From: Enterocloster bolteae
Lineage (GTDB): Bacteria > Bacillota > Clostridia > Lachnospirales > Lachnospiraceae
Length of the DNA stretch: 64,000 nucleotides
NCBI RefSeq assembly: GCF_002234575.2
Contig: NZ_CP022464.2
Location: forward strand, 1,302,001 to 1,366,000
Direction: 5' to 3'
The translations under genes and the position numbers were made by a program. Numbering within the stretch: the stretch's first letter is position 1; every line of letters begins with the position of its first letter. Shown piece by piece: positions 24,245 to 34,457 of this stretch. The notes under the pieces are model-generated. The model ran no database searches and was not told where the DNA came from. It saw nothing but the letters and a program-made list of their open reading frames with translations.

Positions 24245-25476
24245 GAAAGACAGAATTACTGATACCGGCCGGAAGCCTGGACGTGCTGAAAACAGCCGTT
24301 GTTTACGGGGCAGATGCCGTATATATCGGAGGTGAGGCCTTTGGCCTGCGGGCCAAGGCCCATAATTTTTCCAATGAAGAGATGAAACAGGGAATTGCCT
24401 TTGCCCATGCGCGCGGGGTCAAAGTCTACGTGACGGCCAATATATTGGCCCATAACGGAGACCTGCCGGGGGTGGAGGCTTATTTTGAAGAGATGAGGGA
24501 TGTGGCGCCGGATGCGCTCATCATATCAGATCCGGGTGTGTTCGCCATTGCCAGAAGAGTTCTTCCTGACATGGAAATCCATATAAGCACCCAGGCCAAC
24601 AACACCAATTACGGGACCTATCTGTTCTGGCATGGACTGGGGGCAAGGCGGGTGGTGTCTGCAAGGGAGCTGTCCCTGGCGGAGATCCGGGAAATCCGGG
24701 ACCACATCCCTCAGGATATGCAGATAGAGAGCTTTATCCACGGCGCCATGTGCATATCCTATTCCGGCAGATGCCTTCTGAGCAATTATTTTGTGGGAAG
24801 GGATGCCAACCAGGGCGCCTGCACCCATCCCTGCCGCTGGAAATATTCCCTTGTGGAGGAGACCAGACCGGGAGAATATATGCCTGTATATGAAAATGAG
24901 CGGGGCACCTATATCTTCAACTCCAAGGACCTGTGCATGGTGGAGTATATTCCGGAGATGATGGATGCCGGAATCGACAGTTTCAAGATAGAGGGAAGGA
25001 TGAAAACAGCTCTCTATGTGGCCACTGTCACCAGGGCCTACCGCAGGGCAATTGATGATTATCTGAAGGATCCGTCTGTGTACAGGAAGAATCTGGCGTG
25101 GTACAGGGAAGAAATTGGAAAATGCACCAACCGCAGGTTTACCACTGGCTTTTACTTCGGCAAGCCCACTTCGGATGACCACATATATGACAGCAGCACC
25201 TATGTAAAGAGCTACACCTACCTGGGGACCGTGGAAGAAACGGACAGCCGGGGCCGGTGCAGGATTGAACAGAAAAATAAATTTTCTGCGGGGGAGACCA
25301 TTGAGGTGATGAAGCCCGACGGACAGAACCTGGAAGTTACAGTGGAGTCCATAACAGACCATGAGGGCAATGAGCAGGAGAGCGCTCCCCATCCAAAGCA
25401 GATTCTGTGGGTTAAGCTGTCCGGGGATGTGTCTGTTTTTGATATCCTGCGGAGAAAAGAAGAGGCCGTGGATTAG
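24241..25476 (+). CDS. trhP: U32 peptidase family protein, probable tRNA uridine hydroxylation factor
   Basis: A 411-residue protein: ELLIPAGSLDVLKTAVVYGA at the start, the U32 signature near MCISYSGRCLLSNYFVGRDA, and NQGACTHPCRWKY with the cysteines that hold an iron-sulfur cluster. C-terminal residues 300-400 form a small beta domain. U32 proteins next to trmR correspond to Bacillus YrrN/YrrO and E. coli TrhP, needed for prephenate-dependent 5-hydroxylation of U34. Bacillus has two subunits; here a single full-length gene is seen. Confidence 0.88.
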   Translation: MRKTELLIPAGSLDVLKTAVVYGADAVYIGGEAFGLRAKAHNFSNEEMKQGIAFAHARGVKVYVTANILAHNGDLPGVEAYFEEMRDVAPDALIISDPGVFAIARRVLPDMEIHISTQANNTNYGTYLFWHGLGARRVVSARELSLAEIREIRDHIPQDMQIESFIHGAMCISYSGRCLLSNYFVGRDANQGACTHPCRWKYSLVEETRPGEYMPVYENERGTYIFNSKDLCMVEYIPEMMDAGIDSFKIEGRMKTALYVATVTRAYRRAIDDYLKDPSVYRKNLAWYREEIGKCTNRRFTTGFYFGKPTSDDHIYDSSTYVKSYTYLGTVEETDSRGRCRIEQKNKFSAGETIEVMKPDGQNLEVTVESITDHEGNEQESAPHPKQILWVKLSGDVSVFDILRRKEEAVD

Positions 25477-25582
25477 ACAAAGCTGAGAACTGGAAGAGAC
25501 TGGAAATTTGATTGTCCGGAATTCGGGAGGAAGAAACTGCGCCTGGGCTTTATTGGCTCCGGCAGACAGGAGGTGCCTTGGG

Positions 25583-26410
25583 ATGTTAGATGGAGTACTC
25601 ATTGGGCTGGCAGTGCTTTGCGTTGTTTATTTTATAATCATAGTTGTGTATGCAGGCATAAGCACCTCATTTGCCTTCATATGGCTGTTTTTTGCGGCCC
25701 TGCTTGTATTTCTGGTATATGGAAAATGGTATTATGCCAGAAATATGGAACGGATCCCCCGCTGGGTGCCGGTGTCGGTGGTTACCACCTGTATTGCGGG
25801 AGTGGCTGTGCTGGGAATCCTCTGTATCCTGGTATTTCTGGGAGCAGCCACGCCGGGAAAGGCCAACCTGGATTATGTGATTGTGCTGGGGGCCAGGGTC
25901 AAGGAACATACGGTCAGCAATTCCCTGAAAAAGCGTCTGGACAGGGCCATTGTCTATGCGGAGGAGAATCCGTACACCATTCTGGTGCTTTCCGGCGGCA
26001 AGGGGCCGGGGGAAGCAGACAGCGAGGCCCAGGTCATGTATGATTATCTGGTGTACAACGGGGTCAGTCCCAGGCAGCTGCTTATGGAGTCCGATTCCAC
26101 CAGCACGGTGGAGAACATTGCTTACAGCAAGATTGTCATAGAGCAGGACCGGATGAAGGACAAGAAGGAGATTATCCCCATGCCCGGAAAGACAGGCTCG
26201 GTTCCTTATGCCATTGCACCGGACAAGCCGCTGGAAATAGGAGTTCTCACCAGTAATTTCCATATTTACCGTGCCAGGCTTACAGCGGAAAAATGGGGAT
26301 TTGACAACGTATACGGCATATCTGCGGAATCCGACCCGGTTCTGTTTATCCATCTGTGCGTGAGGGAATGTGCTTCTATTTTGAAGGACAGGCTCATGGG
26401 GAATATGTGA
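25583..26410 (+). CDS. YdcF family membrane protein (DUF218 / ElyC-SanA type)
   Basis: About 275 residues. Three or four hydrophobic helices occupy residues 1-95; the DUF218 domain follows with DYVIVLGARVKEHTVSN, LVLSGGKGPGEADSEAQVMY and MESDSTSTVENIAYSK. Members of this family act in envelope polysaccharide metabolism. The longer frame begins at a TTG at 25508, but AGGAGG is nine bases before the ATG at 25583 and the first helix starts there. Confidence 0.85.
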   Translation: MLDGVLIGLAVLCVVYFIIIVVYAGISTSFAFIWLFFAALLVFLVYGKWYYARNMERIPRWVPVSVVTTCIAGVAVLGILCILVFLGAATPGKANLDYVIVLGARVKEHTVSNSLKKRLDRAIVYAEENPYTILVLSGGKGPGEADSEAQVMYDYLVYNGVSPRQLLMESDSTSTVENIAYSKIVIEQDRMKDKKEIIPMPGKTGSVPYAIAPDKPLEIGVLTSNFHIYRARLTAEKWGFDNVYGISAESDPVLFIHLCVRECASILKDRLMGNM

Positions 26411-26521
26411 CGGTATGGACGGAACATATGAGTTGGCCGGTGTATGGGCCGCGGGAAAAATGGCAGAATAGCTATTATCACCATATGACTGAATGAACGA
26501 TAGAATGGAGAGATTGAAGCA

Positions 26522-29491
26522 ATGGCAGATGGAAGGAATCTGGAAAAGGTAAAAGAGCTGGCCGCTTACCGCGTGTCAGAAGAGATGTACGTGGAGGAAA
26601 TGGACTCCAGGGCCATGGTGCTGGAACACATAAAAAGCGGCGCCAGGATTTTTCTGATGTCCAATGAGGATGAGAACAAGGTGTTCTATATCGGTTTTCG
26701 TACACCGCCCGATGACAGTACGGGACTTCCCCATATACTGGAACACAGTGTACTGGAAGGCTCGGATAAGTTTCCGGTCAAGGACCCCTTTGTGGAACTG
26801 GTAAAAGGTTCGCTGAACACGTTTCTGAATGCCATGACGTATCCGGATAAGACCGTATACCCTGTTGCCAGCTGCAATGACAAGGATTTTCAGAATCTGA
26901 TGGACGTATATCTGGACGGCGTTCTCCACCCGGCTATTTACAGGGAGCCAAAGATATTCCTTCAGGAGGGATGGCACTATGAACTGGAGTCGCCGGAGGA
27001 TGAGCTGGCTATTAACGGCGTTGTCTATAATGAGATGAAAGGCGCTTTTTCTTCACCGGAAAGTGTTCTGGACCGTTTTACCAGAAATGTGCTCTTTCCG
27101 GATACGACCTACTCCAATGAGTCGGGCGGAGATCCTGCCGTGATACCGGAGCTTACCTATGAAAAATTCATTGCGTTCCACCGCAATTACTACCATCCGG
27201 CCAACAGCTATATCTATCTCTACGGGGACATGGATATGGCCCAGAAGCTTACATGGCTGGACCAGGAATATCTGGGACAATATGACAGAGAGGACTGCCA
27301 TGCAGACTCGGCCATAGCTGTGCAGCAGCCCTTTGAACAGCCGGTCCAGAGAGAAATCACCTACTCTGTCACAGAGGAGGAAGGGACAAAGGACAGGACC
27401 TATCTTTCCATCAATACCGTGGTGGGTACGGATTTGGATCCGGTACTTTATGTGGCCTTCCAGATTTTGGAATATACGCTGATTAACGCGCCGGGAGCGC
27501 CCTTGAAGCAGGCATTGATTGATGCGGGGATCGGTCAGGATATACTGGGAGGCTATGACTGCGGGATTCTGCAGCCGTATTTTTCCGTCATTGCCAAGAA
27601 TGCCAATCCGGAGCAAAAGGGTGAATTCCTTGCAGTTGTAAAGGGAACGCTGCGAAGGCTGGCTGACCAGGGGATTGACAGAAAGAGCCTGTTGGCCGGA
27701 CTGAACCTCTATGAGTTCCGTTACCGCGAGGCGGACTACGGTTCCGCTCCCAAGGGCCTTATGTACGGACTCTGGTCTCTGGACAGCTGGCTGTATGACG
27801 GGAAGCCCACCCTCCATCTGGAATACCAGAAAACCTTTGACTATCTGAAAAAGGCGGTGGAGGAAGGCTATTTTGAACAGCTGATACACCGGTATCTGCT
27901 GGATAATCCTCATGAGGCGGTTATCACGGTGCGCCCCAGGGTGAACCAGACAGCTGAGGAGGACCGCAATCTGGCTGAAAGGCTGAAGACCTATAAGGAA
28001 TCCCTTGGCAGGGAGGAGCTTGAGGCCCTGACTGCCCGGACCAGACAATTAAAGGAGTACCAGGAGGAGCCGTCACAGCAGGAGGACCTGGAAAAAATTC
28101 CTATGCTGCAGCGGGAGGACATTGAACGGGAAGGCGGCCGTTTTTCTTATGAGGTCAAGATGGAGGACGGAGTGAACGTTATCCACAGCAACCTGTTCAC
28201 CTCCGGAATCGGATATCTGAAGGTGCTGTTTGACACCAGCCGGGTGCCGGTGGAGGACCTGCCTTATGTGGGGCTTCTTAAGGCAGTGCTGGGATATGTG
28301 GATACGGAGCACTACAGCTACGGGGATCTGACCAGCGAGATTTACCTCAACAGCGGCGGCGTGAGCTTTGCGGTGTCGTCTTATCCGGATGCAGCGCATC
28401 CAGGACAGTTTACAGGGGCCTTTGTTGCCAGCGCAAAGGTGCTGTACCATAAACTGGACTTTGCCTTCTCTATTCTGGCGGAGATTCTAACCCGATCCAG
28501 ACTGGATGATGAAAAGCGCCTGGGTGAAATTCTGGACGAGACCAGGTCCAGGGCCAGGATGAAGATGGAGGATGCTTCCCATGGAGCGGCGGTTGGCAGG
28601 GCTTCGTCATATTTCTCTGCGTCAGCGGCCTTCAACGATATGACCGGAGGCGTTGGATATTATCAATTTCTGGAGGATGTCAGCCGCAGGTTCGCGGAGG
28701 ATGCTTCCGGCAGAGGACAATTGATTGCCAGGCTTAAGGATGTCTGCGCCCGGCTGTTTACATCAGATAATCTGCTGGTGGCATACACAGCTGATACAGA
28801 AGGCTACAGCAGGCTGCCTGCAGAACTTAAGACCTTCCGTTCAGTCCTTGGAAAGGGAGACGGGAGAACGTATGAGTTTGTATTCCGGCCGGACAACCGC
28901 AATGAGGGCTTTAAGACAGCGTCCCAGGTTAACTATGTGGCCAGATGCGGCAGCTTTGCGGGAAAGGAAGCAGGAGGAAGAAAACTGGAATACACAGGAG
29001 CGCTGAGAGTCTTAAAGGTCATCATGAACTATGAATATCTGTGGATGAACCTGAGGGTAAAGGGAGGTGCTTACGGATGCATGAGCAGCTTCAGCCGCAC
29101 GGGTGACGGATGCCTGGTATCCTACAGGGACCCCAACCTGGAAGCCACCAACCAGGTGTATGAAGGAATTCCGGATTATCTGAGAAGCTTCTCCATTGAC
29201 GAGAGGGACATGACAAAATATGTCATCGGCACCATGAGCGACGTTGATACGCCTCTTACGCCTTCTCTGAGGGGAGCCAGGAATCTGTCGGCATACCTTT
29301 CCGGTGTGACGGATGAGATGGTGCAGAAGGAGCGGGAACAGATTCTGGATGTGACCCAGGAGGATATAAAGGCACTGGCTGATATTGTACAGGCTGTGCT
29401 GGACACCAGGGCGCTGTGCGTGATTGGCAATGACCAGCAGATTCGCGCCCAGGAGAGCATGTTTGGTGAGGTGAAGAACCTTTACCACTAA
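26522..29491 (+). CDS. M16C zinc metallopeptidase (presequence protease-like)
   Basis: A 989-residue insulinase-family protease in the single-chain, two-half form. The inverted zinc motif HILEH is at 71-75, with the third ligand in the NGVVYNEMKGAFSSPES region near 162-178. The second half lacks a zinc motif and supplies the RVKGGAYGCMSS arginine-tyrosine pair near 850. These enzymes degrade unfolded peptides in a closed chamber and lack a signal peptide, as here. It is followed 21 bases on by era. Confidence 0.92.
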   Translation: MADGRNLEKVKELAAYRVSEEMYVEEMDSRAMVLEHIKSGARIFLMSNEDENKVFYIGFRTPPDDSTGLPHILEHSVLEGSDKFPVKDPFVELVKGSLNTFLNAMTYPDKTVYPVASCNDKDFQNLMDVYLDGVLHPAIYREPKIFLQEGWHYELESPEDELAINGVVYNEMKGAFSSPESVLDRFTRNVLFPDTTYSNESGGDPAVIPELTYEKFIAFHRNYYHPANSYIYLYGDMDMAQKLTWLDQEYLGQYDREDCHADSAIAVQQPFEQPVQREITYSVTEEEGTKDRTYLSINTVVGTDLDPVLYVAFQILEYTLINAPGAPLKQALIDAGIGQDILGGYDCGILQPYFSVIAKNANPEQKGEFLAVVKGTLRRLADQGIDRKSLLAGLNLYEFRYREADYGSAPKGLMYGLWSLDSWLYDGKPTLHLEYQKTFDYLKKAVEEGYFEQLIHRYLLDNPHEAVITVRPRVNQTAEEDRNLAERLKTYKESLGREELEALTARTRQLKEYQEEPSQQEDLEKIPMLQREDIEREGGRFSYEVKMEDGVNVIHSNLFTSGIGYLKVLFDTSRVPVEDLPYVGLLKAVLGYVDTEHYSYGDLTSEIYLNSGGVSFAVSSYPDAAHPGQFTGAFVASAKVLYHKLDFAFSILAEILTRSRLDDEKRLGEILDETRSRARMKMEDASHGAAVGRASSYFSASAAFNDMTGGVGYYQFLEDVSRRFAEDASGRGQLIARLKDVCARLFTSDNLLVAYTADTEGYSRLPAELKTFRSVLGKGDGRTYEFVFRPDNRNEGFKTASQVNYVARCGSFAGKEAGGRKLEYTGALRVLKVIMNYEYLWMNLRVKGGAYGCMSSFSRTGDGCLVSYRDPNLEATNQVYEGIPDYLRSFSIDERDMTKYVIGTMSDVDTPLTPSLRGARNLSAYLSGVTDEMVQKEREQILDVTQEDIKALADIVQAVLDTRALCVIGNDQQIRAQESMFGEVKNLYH

Positions 29492-29512
29492 TTTTAAGGA
29501 AGAGAGAATTAA

Positions 29513-30424
29513 ATGGAAGAGAATATACAGAAGAAATCGGGCTTTGTTACGTTGATTGGACGTCCCAATGTGGGAAAGTCCACTCTGATGAACCACTTGA
29601 TTGGACAGAAAATTGCAATTACCTCTGATAAGCCCCAGACAACCAGAAACAGGATACAGACCGTGTACACAGATGACAGGGGCCAGATTATCTTCTTAGA
29701 CACCCCTGGCATCCATAAGGCCAAGAATAAGCTGGGCCAATATATGGTGAACGTGGCTGAGCACACTCTGAAGGAAGTGGATGTGATTCTCTGGCTGGTG
29801 GAGCCTGCCACCTTCATCGGCGCAGGCGAGCGCCATATAGCGGAGCAGCTTAAGAATGTAAAAACCCCAATCATTCTGGTAATCAACAAGATTGATACGG
29901 TAAAGAACCAGGATGAAATTCTTACCTTTATTGCGGCCTACAAGGATGTCTGCGATTTTGCGGAAATCGTACCTCTCTCTGCATTGAAGGATAAGAATAC
30001 GGATCTGCTGACTGAGCTGATTTTCAAATACCTGCCTTACGGCCCGCAGTTCTATGATGAGGACACGGTGACGGATCAGCCTATGCGCCAGATTGCTGCT
30101 GAGCTTATCCGCGAGAAAGCGCTGCGCCTTCTGGACGACGAGATTCCCCATGGCATTGCGGTGACCATTGAGAAGATGAAGGAGCGCAAGGGCGGCCTGA
30201 TTGATATTGAGGCCAGTATTGTATGTGAGAGAGAATCTCACAAGGGCATCATTATCGGAAAGGGCGGCAGCATGCTGAAACGCATCGGCATAGAGGCCAG
30301 GAAAGAGATTGAAAGCATGATGGACACACAGGTGAACCTGCAGCTGTGGGTTAAGGTAAGAAAGGAATGGCGGGACAGCGAGCTGTATATGAAGAACTAC
30401 GGCTACAATCAAAAAGAAATTTGA
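29513..30424 (+). CDS. era: GTPase Era
   Basis: A 303-residue GTPase: G1 GRPNVGKST, G2 region with TTRNRIQ, G3 DTPGI, G4 NKID, then a C-terminal KH domain containing GIIIGKGGSMLKRIG. Era binds the 3' end of 16S rRNA and checks 30S assembly. The ribosome binding site AAGGAAGAG is present. recO follows at 117 bases, as in many Firmicutes. Confidence 0.97.
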   Translation: MEENIQKKSGFVTLIGRPNVGKSTLMNHLIGQKIAITSDKPQTTRNRIQTVYTDDRGQIIFLDTPGIHKAKNKLGQYMVNVAEHTLKEVDVILWLVEPATFIGAGERHIAEQLKNVKTPIILVINKIDTVKNQDEILTFIAAYKDVCDFAEIVPLSALKDKNTDLLTELIFKYLPYGPQFYDEDTVTDQPMRQIAAELIREKALRLLDDEIPHGIAVTIEKMKERKGGLIDIEASIVCERESHKGIIIGKGGSMLKRIGIEARKEIESMMDTQVNLQLWVKVRKEWRDSELYMKNYGYNQKEI

Positions 30425-30541
30425 GAAAAAATCTCACACATTAATATTGATAACTGTTGGTTTTACAACGCTGACGGTGGAAAAACCACAGAGATTTGAC
30501 AAGGGTCTGATGGAAATGCTGAGAGGAGGAAGAAACTGGAA

Positions 30542-31192
30542 ATGAGAGAGACAGTAACATTAACTGGGATGGTTCTCCTTTCGGCTCCCTCCGGGGATTT
30601 TGACCGGCGTCTGGTGCTGCTCACAAGGGAGAGGGGGAAGATTACGGCCTTCTCCCATGGCGCCAGAAAACCGGGCAATCCTCTGATGGCGGCCAGCAGG
30701 CCTTTTTGTTTTGGCAATTTTAACCTTTATGAAGGCAGGAATGCCTACAATCTCCAGTCAGCCCAGATTACCAATTATTTTGACGGGCTGTCCACGGACA
30801 TGGAGGCAGCCTGCTATGGCTCCTATTTTCTGGAAACCGCAGCTTATTTCGCCCAGGAAAATCTGGACGGCACAGAACTGTTAAAGCTCCTGTACCAGTC
30901 CCTCAGAGCTCTTTTGCGTCCGGCCCTTCCCAACCGGCTGGTGCGCAGGGTTTTCGAGCTTAAGAGTATGGTAATCAACGGGGAATATACCCAGGACCCT
31001 CCGGTTCCGGTCTCTGATTCCTGTCATTATGCCTGGGAGTATGTTATCTGCTCACCGTCGGAATCCCTTTATCAATTTGCGCTGAAGGAAGAAGTGCTGA
31101 AGGAATTTGAGTCTGTTGTGGAAAAAAGCAGACGGTATTTTGTGCGCCATGAGTTCCGTTCCCTGGAAATTTTGGAAACCCTGACAGCATAA
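30542..31192 (+). CDS. recO: DNA repair protein RecO
   Basis: A 216-residue protein, a little shorter than the usual 240-255. The OB fold starts VTLTGMVLLSAPSGDFDRRL, then LTRERGKITAFSHGARKP; helices follow. The C-terminal zinc finger of many RecO proteins is absent. RecO helps RecR load RecA on single-stranded DNA. The era-recO neighbourhood supports the call. Confidence 0.92.
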   Translation: MRETVTLTGMVLLSAPSGDFDRRLVLLTRERGKITAFSHGARKPGNPLMAASRPFCFGNFNLYEGRNAYNLQSAQITNYFDGLSTDMEAACYGSYFLETAAYFAQENLDGTELLKLLYQSLRALLRPALPNRLVRRVFELKSMVINGEYTQDPPVPVSDSCHYAWEYVICSPSESLYQFALKEEVLKEFESVVEKSRRYFVRHEFRSLEILETLTA

Positions 31193-31286
31193 AATCCGTC
31201 ATAAGGCTTGAAATTATGGCATTCAGAGGATATAATATGTCCATATGCCCGGTACGGCGGCAAAGAAGTATGAGGAAGGAATATTT

Positions 31287-31940
31287 ATGAAGAAGATTGT
31301 GAAGGGGATTCTGCTGCTGGCAGCGGCTGCTGCGGTGGTTACGGGATGCTCCAGGATAGGCATGGGGGGAGCCGAAGCCCCCACTGAGAACAGCGTCTAC
31401 GTGGCAGGCGACGGCAGTGTCAGGTGGGCTTCGGTGGAGACTTACCAGCAGGGCAGTTATACGGAGGACGAACTAAAGAACTCGGCCGGACAGAAAATCA
31501 TTGATTTTAACAGCGGACTGGGTAAGGCTGCTTCCTATGAGAATGCGGAAGGCTCTGAGAAACTTCCGGTGGCCATTGTTTCAGCCAGCATGGGGAACGG
31601 AACAGCCACATTGGTTACGGAATACGACGCTCCGGGCCGTCTCATTGAATTTGCCCAGGAGATTGGAGATTATAATGTGCCGTTCACCCAACTGGATACA
31701 GGCAGGGTGGCAGCCATGTCCGGTGAACTTGCGGAGGTTTCCTTTCAGGATGAGAAGGGGAAGGCGGTGGACCAGGAGACAGCTCTTAAGGACGGACAGA
31801 GCATGGTGGTCAAGGCTGCGGGACAGGGCGTCATTGTGACGGAGAAAAAAATCCAGTATGTAAGCGAGGGCTGCGTCCTGAAGGATTCCAACCGGGTGCA
31901 GACTTCCGGAGAGGGAACCAGTTACATCATATTAAAGTAA
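31287..31940 (+). CDS. Lipoprotein of unknown function
   Basis: About 217 residues. The signal (KKIVKGILLLAAAAAVVTGC) ends in the lipobox VTGC, so the mature protein is lipid-anchored through that Cys. No known enzyme motif is seen; the rest alternates strands and acidic segments (VSFQDEKGKAVDQETALK). The frame extends upstream to 31245, but GAGGAAGGAATATTT positions the ATG at 31287. A similar lipoprotein beside recO and glyS is common in Lachnospiraceae, by my recollection. Confidence 0.78.
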   Translation: MKKIVKGILLLAAAAAVVTGCSRIGMGGAEAPTENSVYVAGDGSVRWASVETYQQGSYTEDELKNSAGQKIIDFNSGLGKAASYENAEGSEKLPVAIVSASMGNGTATLVTEYDAPGRLIEFAQEIGDYNVPFTQLDTGRVAAMSGELAEVSFQDEKGKAVDQETALKDGQSMVVKAAGQGVIVTEKKIQYVSEGCVLKDSNRVQTSGEGTSYIILK

Positions 31941-31996
31941 TTCTTATAATTTAATTTATATTAAATCTATAATTATTAAGAAGAGAGGATGCAGAT

Positions 31997-33385
31997 ATGG
32001 AAAAGACAATGGAGAAAATCGTGGCATTGGCCAAGAACAGGGGCTTTGTGTATCCAGGTTCTGAGATTTACGGCGGCCTGGCCAATACCTGGGATTATGG
32101 CAACCTGGGTGTGGAATTGAAAAATAATGTAAAGAGAGCCTGGTGGCAGAAGTTCATCATGGAGAGCCCCTACAACGTAGGCGTTGACTGTGCTATTTTG
32201 ATGAATTCCCAGACATGGATTGCCAGCGGACATCTGGGCGGATTCTCTGACCCTCTGATGGACTGTAAGCAGTGTAAAGAGAGATTCCGCGCAGACAAAC
32301 TGATTGAGGATTATAACGACGCCCATGGAATCCAGATGGAAGGCTCTGTTGACGGCTGGTCACAGGAGCAGATGAAGCAGTACATTGATGACAACAATAT
32401 CTGCTGTCCAAGCTGCGGCGCCCATGACTTCACGGATATCCGCCAGTTTAACCTGATGTTCAAGACATTCCAGGGTGTAACAGAGGATGCCAAGAGCACG
32501 GTTTACCTGCGTCCTGAGACTGCCCAGGGTATTTTCGTTAACTTTAAGAATGTACAGAGAACTTCCAGGAAGAAGGTGCCATTCGGCATCGGCCAGATCG
32601 GCAAGTCCTTCCGCAACGAGATTACGCCCGGAAACTTTACATTCCGTACCAGGGAGTTTGAGCAGATGGAGCTGGAATTCTTCTGCAAGCCTGACACAGA
32701 CCTGGAGTGGTTTGCTTACTGGAAGGAATTCTGCATCAACTGGTTAAGGTCATTAGGAATCAAGGATGATGAGCTGAGGGCCAGGGACCACTCTCCTGAG
32801 GAGCTGAGCTTCTACAGCAAGGCTACCACAGACCTGGAGTATCTGTTCCCGTTTGGCTGGGGCGAGCTTTGGGGCATTGCAGACAGGACTGACTATGACT
32901 TAAGCCAGCACCAGAAGGTGTCCGGACAGGATATGTCCTACTTTGACGATGAGACAAAGGAGAGATACATTCCTTATGTTATCGAGCCCTCACTGGGAGC
33001 TGACCGCGTGACGCTGGCATTCCTGTGCGCTGCTTATGATGAAGAGGAAATCGGGGAAGGCGATGTAAGGACTGTCCTTCACTTCCATCCGGCCATTGCT
33101 CCTGTAAAGGTGGGTGTGCTTCCTTTGTCCAAGAAACTGAATGAAGGTGCTGAAAAGATTTACACCGAGCTTTCCAAGTATTTCAACTGCGAGTTTGACG
33201 ACAGGGGCAATATCGGTAAGAGATACAGGAGACAGGATGAAATCGGAACTCCATTCTGTATTACCTATGACTTTGACTCAGAAGAAGACCATGCAGTAAC
33301 AGTCCGCGACAGGGATACCATGGAGCAGGTAAGGGTTCCGATTGCTGATCTTAAGGACTACTTTGCTGAGAAGTTTATGTTTTAG
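31997..33385 (+). CDS. glyS: Glycyl-tRNA synthetase (homodimeric type)
   Basis: A 462-residue class II synthetase of the alpha2 type. Motif 1 lies in GGLANTWDYGNLGVELKNN; a zinc-ribbon-like insert has CKQC and CPSCGAHD; motif 2 has RPETAQGIFVNF and FRNEITPGNFTFRTREFEQ; motif 3 has VIEPSLGADRV. No T-box fits in the 56 bases upstream. A terminator follows at 33420. Confidence 0.96.
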   Translation: MEKTMEKIVALAKNRGFVYPGSEIYGGLANTWDYGNLGVELKNNVKRAWWQKFIMESPYNVGVDCAILMNSQTWIASGHLGGFSDPLMDCKQCKERFRADKLIEDYNDAHGIQMEGSVDGWSQEQMKQYIDDNNICCPSCGAHDFTDIRQFNLMFKTFQGVTEDAKSTVYLRPETAQGIFVNFKNVQRTSRKKVPFGIGQIGKSFRNEITPGNFTFRTREFEQMELEFFCKPDTDLEWFAYWKEFCINWLRSLGIKDDELRARDHSPEELSFYSKATTDLEYLFPFGWGELWGIADRTDYDLSQHQKVSGQDMSYFDDETKERYIPYVIEPSLGADRVTLAFLCAAYDEEEIGEGDVRTVLHFHPAIAPVKVGVLPLSKKLNEGAEKIYTELSKYFNCEFDDRGNIGKRYRRQDEIGTPFCITYDFDSEEDHAVTVRDRDTMEQVRVPIADLKDYFAEKFMF

Positions 33386-33419
33386 AAGATAAAAGGACAC
33401 TGCATGGAAATGCAGAAGA

Positions 33420-33458
33420 AAAACCTCCGCGGTTCCGGGAAGGAACTGCGGAGGTTTT
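33420..33458 (+). terminator. Intrinsic terminator after glyS
   Basis: AAAACCTCCGC plus GGTTCC pairs with GGAAC plus GCGGAGGTTTT. It faces the 3' end of psd from the other strand and could serve both. Confidence 0.8.
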
Positions 33459-33469
33459 GTGCTGGGAAG

Positions 33470-33554
33470 ATTTAAATTGGGAACATTTAATTGGGATCAT
33501 TTAATTGAGTTCATTTCGTTTGGATTCATTTCGTTTGGATTCATTTCATTTGCT
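33470..33554. repeat. Tandem repeat across the 3' end of psd
   Basis: TTCATTTCGTTTGGA occurs at 33510-33524 and 33525-33539, with a partial third copy at 33540-33554; looser CATTTAATTGGGAT units continue past the stop codon to about 33470. In the coding part each 15-base unit encodes NEMNP. Confidence 0.85.
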
Positions 33555-34435
33555 GTCATTGCCTGGCCGATGGCTTCACCCATCCGTACCCTGGTTTCCA
33601 CATCCAGGGCAGTGTTGCGCATGATATCTCTGTCAATGGCAACGGTGCCGGGCTGGAAGAGCAGCAGGATGGAGGAGCCGCCAAAGGCAAAGTAGCCCTT
33701 TTCCTGACCGCGGAACACATCAATGCTGGTATAAGCTTTGTGGTGATTTACAATTTTCCCCACCATAAGAGCCCCTATCTCCATCATCAGCACTGTGCCG
33801 AAGGAACCGGTGCGCAGCAGGGAATACTCCCTGGAGTTTTCTTTGTAGACAGGACGGCGGCTGGCGGCTGCCGGATTGACTGTGTGGAGCACGCCGGGAA
33901 TCCTGCGGTAAGAGGAGCGCCGTCCGCGGTCCACATAGGCATAGCGGTGGTAATCTGATACAGTGAGCCTTAAGAGAAGGGCGGTGCCGCCGGCGTAGCG
34001 GGCAGCCAGGCCGGAGTCCCTTAAAAGCTGCTCCAGCGTATATTGGGTGTGCTTGATGGTGATACGCATGTTATTGTGGATGGGATAAACGCTTGCAAAC
34101 CCGTCGCAGGGGCTGCACAATATATGGTCCCTGGCGTCGAAAGGCCTTGCCTCCGGCAGCATTCTGCGGGTAAAGAAGGCATTAAATGAGCGGTACCTTC
34201 CGCCGGCCGGTGTTTCGCAGTCCTCGGCGCAGATACCGGCAGACTTCATAAAGCCGGGAATGATGGGCGCTGACAGTGGCGAGTCCAGAAAAACGCCGCA
34301 GATTTTGGAAAAAGCCGGATGGACCAGCGGTTTTATGAGCATACGTCCCAGAAAGCTGGCATATAGATTCTCCAGGAAACGGTCCTGGAGGGTGCTGCCG
34401 CCCAGGGAACGGCCGGTTCTGTCTGCATATTGCAT
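33497..34435 (-). CDS. psd: Phosphatidylserine decarboxylase
   Basis: A 312-residue proenzyme of the longer bacterial type. The autocleavage site reads GYFAFGGSSILLLF (GGSS near residue 256), where the Ser becomes the pyruvoyl group. RRSSYRRIPGVLHTVNP and NHHKAYTSIDVF are family blocks. It makes phosphatidylethanolamine from phosphatidylserine, formed by the upstream pssA. The C-terminus carries a repeat-encoded NPNEMNPNEMN tail. AAAGGTGTG precedes the ATG. Confidence 0.93.
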   Translation of the reverse strand: MQYADRTGRSLGGSTLQDRFLENLYASFLGRMLIKPLVHPAFSKICGVFLDSPLSAPIIPGFMKSAGICAEDCETPAGGRYRSFNAFFTRRMLPEARPFDARDHILCSPCDGFASVYPIHNNMRITIKHTQYTLEQLLRDSGLAARYAGGTALLLRLTVSDYHRYAYVDRGRRSSYRRIPGVLHTVNPAAASRRPVYKENSREYSLLRTGSFGTVLMMEIGALMVGKIVNHHKAYTSIDVFRGQEKGYFAFGGSSILLLFQPGTVAIDRDIMRNTALDVETRVRMGEAIGQAMTANEMNPNEMNPNEMNSIK

Positions 34436-34457
34436 GGAATCACACCTTTCTTTATTA

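Noticed and set aside
31941..31996. T-box riboswitch upstream of glycyl-tRNA synthetase
   Set aside because: Only 56 bases are available, AT-rich, without specifier or terminator helices.
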